Positions 17,463 to 25,290 of a DNA stretch of 64,000 nt are shown here, piece after piece. A model generated the notes under the pieces. The model was not told the origin of the DNA. It was given only the letters and a program-made list of their open reading frames with translations, and did not search any database. Position numbers and translations under genes: made by a program. The DNA comes from DATEPR01 sp963780635 (GTDB lineage: Bacteria; Actinomycetota; Actinomycetes; Mycobacteriales; Pseudonocardiaceae): assembly GCA_963780635.1 (NCBI GenBank), contig CAWACW010000014.1, positions 248,001 to 312,000 on the forward strand. The letters are read 5' to 3'. The first letter of the stretch is position 1. Every line of letters begins with the position of its first letter.

Positions 17463-18428
17463 ATGTCACCGTTGTGGACCCGCATCCTGGTGCACGCGGA
17501 GGCGTGCCGACCGGACACCCTGTTCTACGCGGGCACGGTCGGCCTGTCCGGCGCCGTACTGACCGATGTGGACGCCCCGGTGCGACTGCTCCTGCTGGCC
17601 TGGGCGGTACCGACGCTGGCCTGGATCGCCTCCATCTACGGGGGCGACTACTTCGACCGCGACCTGGACCGGCTCACCAAACCGCACCGGCCGATACCGT
17701 CCGGCCGCCTCAGGCCGGCAACCGCTCGCGCGATCATGGTGGCCGGCATCGGAGCGGGTGGTCTGATCGCCGTGCTGGTGAACCCGCTCACGGCTGGACT
17801 CGCCGCGGTGGCGTGCGTCTTCGGCATCGCCTACGCCAGTGTCCTCAAAGGCCGCGGTCTGTGGGGCAACGTCGCGCGCGGGCTGCCGTCGGCGCTCACC
17901 CTGCTGTGGGGCTCGATGGTCGTGCAGCCGCTGCCGGAGCCGCGACTCGTGCCGCTCGCCGTGGTTTTCTGGCTGCACGACTCGGGTTCCAATCTGCTCG
18001 GCGCGCTGGGCGACCGGGACGGCGACCGCCGTGGCGGCTACCGCACCTACCCGGTGCTGCGCGGCGACGAGGCCACCGTGCGAGGCCTGGTGAACTTCCT
18101 CCTCGCCTGGGTGGCGCTCGCCGCGCTGTGGCCGCCGGTGCTCGGCACCGGGATGTCGTTGCCGGTCTACTACGCGGGTCTCGCCGCCACGGCTCTCGCG
18201 AACGGCGTGTCGGTGGCGCTCGTGGCCCGCGCGCCGCGGCCGATCCCGCGCTCGGTCTGCCTGCGCGCGCACGAGATCGTCGTCGCCGAGCGGATCGTGC
18301 TCGGCACGTTCCTGCCTGCCGCCGCCGGCAGGCTGGACGTCGCCCTGCTGGTCGGCGGCTCCTCGCTCGCCGCGACGCTGGTCGCCCGCGGCATGATGCG
18401 GCGGCGCTACGAACCGGTCAGGGCGTGA
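17463..18428 (+). CDS. UbiA-superfamily membrane prenyltransferase or terpene cyclase
   Basis: 321 residues, ATG 17463, with eight or nine hydrophobic segments. The first Asp motif is GGDYFDRDLDRL (Asp62, 65 and 69); the Asn usual before the first Asp is Gly. It is followed by PHRPIPSG. The second motif is GDRDGDRRGGYRTYPV near residue 182. Both bind Mg-diphosphate. UbiA members prenylate aromatics, but some (for example EriG in cyathane biosynthesis) cyclise linear prenyl diphosphates. No aromatic acceptor pathway is visible, so a cyclase or intramolecular role deserves thought. It is the only plus-strand gene inside the cluster and overlaps the dioxygenase stop convergently by 22 bp. Confidence 0.88.
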   Translation: MSPLWTRILVHAEACRPDTLFYAGTVGLSGAVLTDVDAPVRLLLLAWAVPTLAWIASIYGGDYFDRDLDRLTKPHRPIPSGRLRPATARAIMVAGIGAGGLIAVLVNPLTAGLAAVACVFGIAYASVLKGRGLWGNVARGLPSALTLLWGSMVVQPLPEPRLVPLAVVFWLHDSGSNLLGALGDRDGDRRGGYRTYPVLRGDEATVRGLVNFLLAWVALAALWPPVLGTGMSLPVYYAGLAATALANGVSVALVARAPRPIPRSVCLRAHEIVVAERIVLGTFLPAAAGRLDVALLVGGSSLAATLVARGMMRRRYEPVRA

Positions 18429-19237
18429 CGCGGGTGGCCGCCCTTGTAGAGCCCGAGGACGAGCTCGTGCGAGTAGCCGAGCAGTTCGAGCAGTTCCACG
18501 TCGAGGCCCGCGGCGCGCGCGGGTGGGACGCTGAGCGTCCCGTTCTCCACCTGGCGCAACCACGCGACCTGGAAACCCATCGAGAAGATGTGCCGGACCG
18601 CGTCGCCGGTGCTGTTGGCGCCGCCGGCGTGGAAGGTGTCCGCGCGAAACAGCAGGGCGTCGCCGCGCTCCAGTTCGACCTGCACGGCCGTCGACCAGTC
18701 CGGCGCCGGGTCGTCGGCCGGTCCGCCGTGGCTGTCCAGGACCACCCAGGTCGCGCCGTTGGCGGCGGTGAACCGCGACATCGCGGCCATCACGGTGAGC
18801 GCGATCGGGTGCCTGCCACCCGGCACGTGCCGCCAGGAGAACGTGTCGCGGTGCAGCTCCTGCCGGGGTGCGCCGGGGTGACGCGCCATGTACTCGGCGA
18901 CCGTCAGCAGGACCGTGTCCGACAACGGGCGCAGGACCCGGCGGGCGCAGCCGACGATGTCGCGCTGCAGCACCAGGTCCGGCGCGCAGTCGATGGCGCC
19001 GACGAGCCCGTGCAGGGTGGTCGTCGTCTCGCCCTGGAAGCCGCCGAGCACCGACTGTGCGGCGTACTCGGTCTCCTCGGGGTGCGCCCGGAGGTAGTCA
19101 TCGACCTGGGTGAGGAACGTCGAGCACAGCTCGGGCGGGTAGGCGCCCACGAGGACGGCGGCCCCCCGGTCGCGGACGGCGGCGTCCAGTTCGCCGGGGT
19201 CGTAGGGCGGTTCGAGTCGTGGCACTGTCGGTCCCAT
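18407..19237 (-). CDS. Phytanoyl-CoA dioxygenase-like non-heme iron oxygenase
   Basis: 276 residues. ATG 19237 is preferred over ATG 19243 because GAGAGG stands ~8 bp before it. The iron triad is likely His and Asp of QELHRDTFSWRH plus the distal His of RADTFHAGGANS. The DALLFRADTFHAGG strand is characteristic of PhyH-type 2-oxoglutarate dioxygenases, which hydroxylate, desaturate or epoxidise natural products. It lies 11 bp from the P450 stop, so same operon. Its end overlaps the convergent UbiA gene. Confidence 0.85.
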   Translation of the reverse strand: MGPTVPRLEPPYDPGELDAAVRDRGAAVLVGAYPPELCSTFLTQVDDYLRAHPEETEYAAQSVLGGFQGETTTTLHGLVGAIDCAPDLVLQRDIVGCARRVLRPLSDTVLLTVAEYMARHPGAPRQELHRDTFSWRHVPGGRHPIALTVMAAMSRFTAANGATWVVLDSHGGPADDPAPDWSTAVQVELERGDALLFRADTFHAGGANSTGDAVRHIFSMGFQVAWLRQVENGTLSVPPARAAGLDVELLELLGYSHELVLGLYKGGHPRHALTGS

Positions 19238-19248
19238 GGGCATTCCTC

Positions 19249-20415
19249 TCACCAGGCGACGGGCAGGGTCTCGATGGCAACGTCCATGCCCTGCGCGCTC
19301 CACCGCACCGCATCGGGCGGGACGGCGAGGTGCAGGCCGGGCAGCCCGGTACGCAGCGCGTCGAGCGCGACGGTGAGCTCCATCCGGGCGAGGGCGGCGC
19401 CGAGGCAGTGGTGGATGCCGTGGCCGAACGCGAGGTGCGGCCCCCGCTCGGCGCTCGGGTCGAACTCGTCCGGGGCACGGTAGACCGACGGGTCCCGGTT
19501 GGCCCCGGAGCGGGCGGCGATCACCGTCTCCCCCGCCGTGACCCGCACCCCGCACAGGTCCACGTCGTACCGGGCGACCCGGTGCACGCCGATCTCCTCG
19601 TCCTGCAACCGCAGCAGCTCCTCGACGACGCGTCCGGTGTCGACGGTGCCCGCCCGCAGCGTGTCGAGGGCGCCGGGTGTGGTGAACAGGCGCAGCATCC
19701 CGTGGGCGATGGCCGATGCGGTGGTGACGTACCCGGCCATCAGCAGGCCGAGTGCCATGGCGGCGATCTCCAGCCGGCTCAGGCCGTCCGGCTCGCGGAC
19801 CAGGTCGCTGAGCAGGTCCGGGCCGTCCGGTTTGGCGTCGACCAGGTCCACGATGAAATGCTGCAGGTCACTGAACGCGGCGGCGAAGTCGCCCGCCACG
19901 CCGGCCGGGCGCAGCACGATGTCGGCCCAGCCACGGAACCGGGCCCGGTCCGGATCCGGGATGCCGAGCAGCTCGGCGGTGACCGCGATCGGCAGCGGGA
20001 ACGCGAACTCCGCCTGCAGGTCGAGCACCGGGCCGGTGTCGCGCATCGCCGCGACCAGGTCGTCGGCGATCACTGTGGCCCGCTGCCCCAGTTCGGTGAC
20101 CCGGCGGGCGGTGAACGCGCGGGCGACGCTGCGCCGCAGCCTGGTGTGCTCGGGTGGGTCGTGCAGGAACATGAAGCCGGTGGCGAGGTCGTCCGCACTG
20201 GTCGGCACCGTGCCGGGGTACCCCGTGCCGAACGCGGGCGAGGACAGTAGCTCCCGCACATCCGCGTGCCGGGTCACCAGCCACGCCTCACCAGCCGCGG
20301 TGCGCACCCGGTGGATCGGCCCCCCGGCCCGCAGTTCGGCGAGCTCGGGCGCCGGGTCGAGGGTGACCGTCCTGGTGAACGGGTAGGCGGGCAGCGTGTC
20401 CTGGTCGGTCGTCAT
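19249..20415 (-). CDS. Cytochrome P450, atypical I-helix (2)
   Basis: 388 residues, ATG 20415 overlapping the glycosyltransferase stop as ATGA. Heme motif FGHGIHHCLG with Cys337 and ExxR in EELLRLQDEE. The I-helix is LLMAGYVTTASAI: Thr is kept but the preceding acidic residue is Val. The early substrate-recognition region FMFLHDPPEHTRLRR is normal. It belongs with the P450s at 12360 and 21575 by the shared loss of acid and the LR-x-Q feature. Presumed terpenoid oxidase of unknown position. Confidence 0.92.
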   Translation of the reverse strand: MTTDQDTLPAYPFTRTVTLDPAPELAELRAGGPIHRVRTAAGEAWLVTRHADVRELLSSPAFGTGYPGTVPTSADDLATGFMFLHDPPEHTRLRRSVARAFTARRVTELGQRATVIADDLVAAMRDTGPVLDLQAEFAFPLPIAVTAELLGIPDPDRARFRGWADIVLRPAGVAGDFAAAFSDLQHFIVDLVDAKPDGPDLLSDLVREPDGLSRLEIAAMALGLLMAGYVTTASAIAHGMLRLFTTPGALDTLRAGTVDTGRVVEELLRLQDEEIGVHRVARYDVDLCGVRVTAGETVIAARSGANRDPSVYRAPDEFDPSAERGPHLAFGHGIHHCLGAALARMELTVALDALRTGLPGLHLAVPPDAVRWSAQGMDVAIETLPVAW

Positions 20416-21578
20416 CGCGCTCCTTCACAGGCCATGGCGTGTTCGACGGCGTCGGCGAACTCGGCACCGGGGCGGCCGCCGGTGAGCCGGGTGCGCAGCC
20501 CGGCGAGCCGGGCGGCGATCTTCGGGTCGGTCGCGACGGCCCGCAGTTGCTCGGCCACGGTCGCCGGGGTGAACGGTTCGCGCAGCCGCACGCCGACGCC
20601 GAGGGCCTCGACCCGGTCGGCCACAGCGCACTGCTCGCCGATCTGCGGCACGATGGCCACCGGCACCCCGTGGGCGAGCGCCTCGACCGTGCTGGTCAGC
20701 CCGCCGTGGGAGACCAGCACAGCGGCGTTGCGCAGGGTGTCGATCATCGGCAGCCGCCTGCGCAGCACGACGCGGTCGGACACCGGCCCGATGTCCGAAT
20801 GGGACAGAGTCGGCCCCAGGGCCACCGCGGCACGCCAGCCGAGCCGGTCGATGCCTGCCACGCTGGTGCGGAAGAACTCGGCGTTGCCGGTGAACACGGT
20901 CCCGAGCGTGACGGCGGCGAGCGGACCGTCGCCGCGCAGCCAGGACAGGTCGCCGGACTCCTCCGGCGGCCGGATGCACGGGCGGACGAAGGTGAACCGC
21001 TCGTCGAAGGTGTCCCCGTGCGGCTGCAGTTCGCGCGGGTAGAGGGCGATGTTGTGGTCGGCCTCGTTGTCGAAGAAGCGCTCCGGCGACACCGACGGCA
21101 GACCGACCTCGGCGAGGAAGTCCGCGACGGCCGCGAAGAACCCCGCGGTCGACTCGGCGTCGTCGGTCCGCGACGCGTAGTCGGTGTGCAGGGAGAACTC
21201 GCTGTTGGAGGCGAACACCGGCCACACCCGCACGAGCGGCAGCCCGGTGGCCTCGGCGAGCAGCCAGCCCGCCATCGACAGGACGTCCGCGACGATCACG
21301 CTCGGTCGCTGCGCGGCGGCCAGCGCCGCGAACGCCGCCCGCGCCTCGGCGAGCAGCAGCGGCAGGACCCGGCCCATGTCCGCGAGGTCGACGGGGTCGT
21401 CCGGGCAGTCCATCGGCGAGTCGTAGCCGACCGGCTCGACGCGACGGGCGATCTCCCGCGCGAAGCTCGCCGAGGCGAGCATCCGGACCCGGTGGCCGCG
21501 CCTGCCCAGCTCGGCCAGTCCGGGCAGCACCGGGTAGGTGTGGCCCCAGGCCGGGATCGACGCGTACAGCACGTTCAC
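20412..21578 (-). CDS. GT1-family (macrolide-type) glycosyltransferase
   Basis: 388 residues from GTG 21578, overlapping the P450 stop as GTGA. GT-B fold: N-terminal acceptor domain (NVLYASIPAWGHTYPVLPGL) and C-terminal donor domain with VSHGGLTSTVEALAHGVP, IVPQIGEQ, the nucleotide-diphosphate binding region of UGT/EryCIII-like enzymes. It transfers a sugar from an NDP donor to the aglycone. Few sugar genes are present besides the epimerase at 27004, so the donor may be a common or slightly modified NDP-sugar. Cytosolic. Confidence 0.9.
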   Translation of the reverse strand: MNVLYASIPAWGHTYPVLPGLAELGRRGHRVRMLASASFAREIARRVEPVGYDSPMDCPDDPVDLADMGRVLPLLLAEARAAFAALAAAQRPSVIVADVLSMAGWLLAEATGLPLVRVWPVFASNSEFSLHTDYASRTDDAESTAGFFAAVADFLAEVGLPSVSPERFFDNEADHNIALYPRELQPHGDTFDERFTFVRPCIRPPEESGDLSWLRGDGPLAAVTLGTVFTGNAEFFRTSVAGIDRLGWRAAVALGPTLSHSDIGPVSDRVVLRRRLPMIDTLRNAAVLVSHGGLTSTVEALAHGVPVAIVPQIGEQCAVADRVEALGVGVRLREPFTPATVAEQLRAVATDPKIAARLAGLRTRLTGGRPGAEFADAVEHAMACEGAR

Positions 21579-22783
21579 GCGGCGCCTCCGTCGATCGAGA
21601 TCAGCAGCCGTTCGGGGAACCGGTCGCCGAGCATGTTCACCCGCCACGGCACCTCGTCCCAGCCCTCCACCATGTGGGCGCGCAGCCCCGACTCGACGAC
21701 CGCGGCGACGGCGCAGCGCAGCTCCAGCCGGGCTAGGTTGGCGCCCAGGCAGCGGTGCATGCCGAACCCGAACGCGAGGTGCCTGGCCAGGTCGGCGCGA
21801 TCCGGGTCGAACGCGTCGGCGTCGGCGAAGAGCTCCTCGTCCCGGTTCGCCGCGACGAGGGGCGCCACCACCATGTCGCCCCTGCCGATGGGCGTCCCGC
21901 CGACCACCACGTCGCGCGTGGCGAAGCGGGGCATCGATTCGCCGTTGTCGCCGGACTGGACTCGCAGCACCTCCTCGACGAACCGCTCGGCGAGGTCGGT
22001 GTTCCCGGAGCGGAGCCGGTCCAGCCAGCCGCCATCGAGCAGGTGCTCGAACGCGACGGCGATGGCGTTGGCGGTGCTGACGTAACCGGCGACCGGCAGG
22101 CCGAGCACCATCGTGACCAGCTCGACGTCGGTGAGCGAGGTGTCCTCGCGCTGGGCGCGGATGAGGTGGGCGATGAGGTCGTCCGCCTGCCCGGCCCCGG
22201 CGCGCCGCGCGGCGACGAGCGCCAGCACGTAGTCGTTGAACTGGCGCCACCCGGCGAGCGCCACAGCGCCCTGCGCCTCCGACAGCGGTACGAGCAACTG
22301 GTCGGACAGCCGCTGCGCCATCGCCCGGTCCGGCTCGGGTATGCCGACGATGTCCGCGATCACGTTCATGGTCAGCGGCTTGGCGAACGCGGACATGACG
22401 TCCACCGGCCCGGTCGCGCCCGTCATCGCGGCGAGGAGCTCGTCGGCCTTGGCCCTGATCGCGGGTGTGTACCGGCCGACCCGGCCGACGGCGAACGGCC
22501 CGGCGACCAGACCGCGCAGCCGGGTGTGCTCCGGCGGGTCCTGGAAGATCGACTCGTTCGCCTCGGCCGTGCCGTGACCGCGTTCGATGTCGACGGGTGA
22601 CACGCTGAACGCCGGGTCGCCGAGGATCGCGCGAACGTCGGAGTAGCGGGTGACGAGCCAGGCGCCCGCGCCGTCCCCGGTCGTCGTCCGCGACACCGGG
22701 CAGCCCGCCCGCAGGGCGCGCCAGTCCCGGTCGAGGTCGGCAGGCCGGAACCGTTCGACCGGTGGGGGTTCACGCGAGGTCAC
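21575..22783 (-). CDS. Cytochrome P450, atypical I-helix (3)
   Basis: 402 residues from GTG 22783, overlapping the previous stop as GTGA. Heme motif FGFGMHRCLG with Cys345; ExxR in EEVLRVQSGD. The I-helix is PVAGYVSTANAI, so Val and Ser replace the usual acid-Thr. The set of three P450s with hydrophobic residues at this position is unusual for one cluster. Catalysis may rely on substrate hydroxyls for proton delivery, or differ from hydroxylation. Tightly coupled to its neighbours. Confidence 0.92.
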   Translation of the reverse strand: MTSREPPPVERFRPADLDRDWRALRAGCPVSRTTTGDGAGAWLVTRYSDVRAILGDPAFSVSPVDIERGHGTAEANESIFQDPPEHTRLRGLVAGPFAVGRVGRYTPAIRAKADELLAAMTGATGPVDVMSAFAKPLTMNVIADIVGIPEPDRAMAQRLSDQLLVPLSEAQGAVALAGWRQFNDYVLALVAARRAGAGQADDLIAHLIRAQREDTSLTDVELVTMVLGLPVAGYVSTANAIAVAFEHLLDGGWLDRLRSGNTDLAERFVEEVLRVQSGDNGESMPRFATRDVVVGGTPIGRGDMVVAPLVAANRDEELFADADAFDPDRADLARHLAFGFGMHRCLGANLARLELRCAVAAVVESGLRAHMVEGWDEVPWRVNMLGDRFPERLLISIDGGAA

Positions 22784-23955
22784 TGCTGCCTCCCGGCGGC
22801 CAGCGGCAGGGTCACCGGACCCCGCACGAGCGATCCGCTCTTCCACCGCGGCCTCTCGGCGCCCAGCCGCAGCTCGGGCAGGGTCGCGACGAGCACGTCG
22901 AGCGCGACCCGCAGCTCCAGCCGGGCGAGCGGCGCGCCGAGACAGAAGTGCGCGCCGATGCCGAACCCGAGGTGCGGGTTGGGGTCGCGGGCCAGGTCGA
23001 GCCGCGCCGGCTCGGCGAACACCCGGGGGTCCCGGTTGGCCGCGACCGTCGCCGCGACCACCGGCGCGCCCGCCGGGATCCGGGTGCCGCTCAGCACGAC
23101 GTCGACCTTGGCGTAGCGCGGCGACGCGCCGTTGGCCTCCAGCGGTGCGAACCGCAGCAACTCCTCGACGGCGGTGCCGACGAGCTTGGGGTTTGTAGCG
23201 AGTCCCTCCCACCGGTCCCGCTCGGACAGCAGCAGGTAGAGGAAGTTGGGCAGTTGCGTCGACGTGGTCTCGTAACCCGCGACGAGTGCGGTCATCACGA
23301 TGACCACGAGCTCTTCGTCGCGCACTCCGCGCTCCCCCGCGGCGAGCATGGCCGAGATCAGGTCGGCGGCGGGCTCCCGCCTGCGCCGGGCGACCAGATC
23401 GGCGATGTACTCCCACATGCACCCGGTGGCAGCGATTCGCTCGGCCTCGGTGATGGCGGTGGTGGCCAGACCTGCCTCCGCCCAGCCGCGGAACCGGTCG
23501 CTGTCGGCGTAGGGCACGCCGAGCAGCTCGCAGATCATCCGCAGCGTGTACGGGACGGCGAGGTCCGCGACGGCGTCGAAGTTCTCCCGGCAGGCGGCGG
23601 CGTCGACCAGCTCGCGCGCGAGCGCCGCGGCGCGGTCTCGCAGCCGGGCGACCTCCCGCGCGGTGAACGCGTGCCGGCAGGTCGCACGCAGGCGGGTGTG
23701 CTCCGGCGGGTCCATGGCGACGATGCCGCCCGCGAAGTTGACCTCGGTGACCCGGGGGACGTCCCGGCACAGCGACTCGGCGCGGGAGAACCTCGGGTCG
23801 GCGAGCACGGTCCGGGCATCGGCGTGCCGGGTGACCAGCCAGGCGGGCTCGCCGTACGGGAAGCGGACCCGGCAGATCGGCTCGTCACGCTGCAGGCGCA
23901 GGTACTCCGGCTCGATGTCGAGCGCGCGTGCAGGCGGGAAGGGGAACGTGAGCAC
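22780..23955 (-). CDS. Cytochrome P450, canonical (4)
   Basis: 391 residues from GTG 23955. The I-helix ALVAGYETTSTQL has the regular Glu-Thr-Thr; ExxR is in EELLRFAPLE; heme motif FGIGAHFCLG gives Cys338. It is a typical soluble actinomycete class I P450 needing ferredoxin and reductase, and no ferredoxin gene is present in the cluster, so redox partners must come from elsewhere. It starts 3 bp from the upstream P450 stop and its end overlaps the next gene. Confidence 0.94.
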   Translation of the reverse strand: MLTFPFPPARALDIEPEYLRLQRDEPICRVRFPYGEPAWLVTRHADARTVLADPRFSRAESLCRDVPRVTEVNFAGGIVAMDPPEHTRLRATCRHAFTAREVARLRDRAAALARELVDAAACRENFDAVADLAVPYTLRMICELLGVPYADSDRFRGWAEAGLATTAITEAERIAATGCMWEYIADLVARRRREPAADLISAMLAAGERGVRDEELVVIVMTALVAGYETTSTQLPNFLYLLLSERDRWEGLATNPKLVGTAVEELLRFAPLEANGASPRYAKVDVVLSGTRIPAGAPVVAATVAANRDPRVFAEPARLDLARDPNPHLGFGIGAHFCLGAPLARLELRVALDVLVATLPELRLGAERPRWKSGSLVRGPVTLPLAAGRQQ

Positions 23956-23958
23956 GGC

Positions 23959-25290
23959 TCAGCCACCCCCGTCGAGCAGGTGGTTGGCGACGACGCGGGC
24001 CGCGGCGCCGCGGTGCGGCAGCAGCATCGGGCCCTTGGGCCGGACCCACTCGGCGGCGGGCCGGTCCGGTTCCAGGCGCGCCGAGCGCAGCACGGCGGCG
24101 GCGACCGTGCGCATCTCGACCATGGCGAGCGACGCGCCGAGGCAGCGATGACTGCCCGCACCGAACGGCAGGAAGTCAGGCCCCGGCACCGGGCAGCGGT
24201 CGAGGTCGTAGCGCTCCGGGTCGGGGTACGCGCTCGGCGAGCGGTGCAGCAGCCCGAGGGAGACGGCGACCAGCGTGCCCGCCGGGATCCGGTAGCCGTC
24301 GGCGTCCCACGGCTCGACCGCGTAGCGACCGAGGTCCATTGTGGTCGGCCGGACCCGGACCACCTCGTTGATGGCCGCGTCGAGGACCTGCGGGTCACCG
24401 CCGAGCGCGGCGGCCGTGACGGCGCGCACCGCGTCGGGGCAGCGCAGCACCCGTTCGAAGAACCAGGCGAGCTGGGTGGCGGTGGTCTCCTGCCCGACCG
24501 CGAGCAGCGTCACCAGGTGGTCGCGCAGTTCGCTGTCGGTCATCGGCTCCGCGCCCGCGAGCAGCACCGAGACGACGTCCGGGCCGGGGCGCGGCACCGC
24601 CCTGCGCTCGGCCAGCTCGGCGTGGATGATCCCGTCGACCTCGCAGAGCAGCGCCTGCAGCCGCGCCCACGGGCCGTGGCCACCGAAGTGCCTGCGTGCG
24701 GCGGGCACCAGGATCAGCAGCGGGTTGATGGCGAGCAGCCGAGGCACCAGTACCCGCAACCGGGCCAGCCGGGCGGAGTCGGTGATGCCGAAGACGGCCT
24801 GCATCATCACCTCAAGGGTGATCCGCTGGCAGCTGTCGAGCAGCCGCACGGTCGAGCCGATCCGCCAGCCACGCACCTCGCGCGCCACGATCGACTCCAT
24901 GAGCGCCACGTACTGCGCCACGTTGGCACCGTGCAGCGGTCCCATCAGGTCCCGCCTGCGCGCGGCGTGCGCCGCGCCCGTGGACAGCAGCAACGAGTGC
25001 CTGCCGACGACGAAGCCGATGGCGTTGTTGGCTTTGGCCGCGTCGAAGCGGTGCGCCTCGGTCCGCAGCACCCGGCGGACGGTGTCCGGCGCGCACACGT
25101 GCACCACAGGGCCGTAGCCGACGATCCGGGCGGTGAACAAAGGCCCGTAGCGGCGCAGGCAGAACCGGGCGAACTCGACCGGCGCCAGCACCCACACCAG
25201 CGTCTGCACCAGTGCGGGCCAGCGCGGGCCGGGTGGCAGCCCGTCCGCGCGCGCGGCCCTCCGCCGGTGCAGCGGTCCGGTGGCGATCAT
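23959..25290 (-). CDS. Cytochrome P450 of class IV/CYP-terpene type, canonical (5)
   Basis: 443 residues, longer than the other five, ATG 25290 overlapping the cyclase stop as ATGA. The N-terminus has a Pro-rich hinge (DGLPPGPRWPALVQTL) as in microsomal-like bacterial P450s. I-helix LLAVGQETTATQL, ExxR in INEVVRVRP, heme FGAGSHRCLG with Cys383. It resembles bacterial CYPs that oxidise terpenes directly after the cyclase (for example pentalenene or geosmin-type neighbours). Being directly downstream of the cyclase, it is the best candidate for the first oxidation. Confidence 0.92.
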   Translation of the reverse strand: MIATGPLHRRRAARADGLPPGPRWPALVQTLVWVLAPVEFARFCLRRYGPLFTARIVGYGPVVHVCAPDTVRRVLRTEAHRFDAAKANNAIGFVVGRHSLLLSTGAAHAARRRDLMGPLHGANVAQYVALMESIVAREVRGWRIGSTVRLLDSCQRITLEVMMQAVFGITDSARLARLRVLVPRLLAINPLLILVPAARRHFGGHGPWARLQALLCEVDGIIHAELAERRAVPRPGPDVVSVLLAGAEPMTDSELRDHLVTLLAVGQETTATQLAWFFERVLRCPDAVRAVTAAALGGDPQVLDAAINEVVRVRPTTMDLGRYAVEPWDADGYRIPAGTLVAVSLGLLHRSPSAYPDPERYDLDRCPVPGPDFLPFGAGSHRCLGASLAMVEMRTVAAAVLRSARLEPDRPAAEWVRPKGPMLLPHRGAAARVVANHLLDGGG

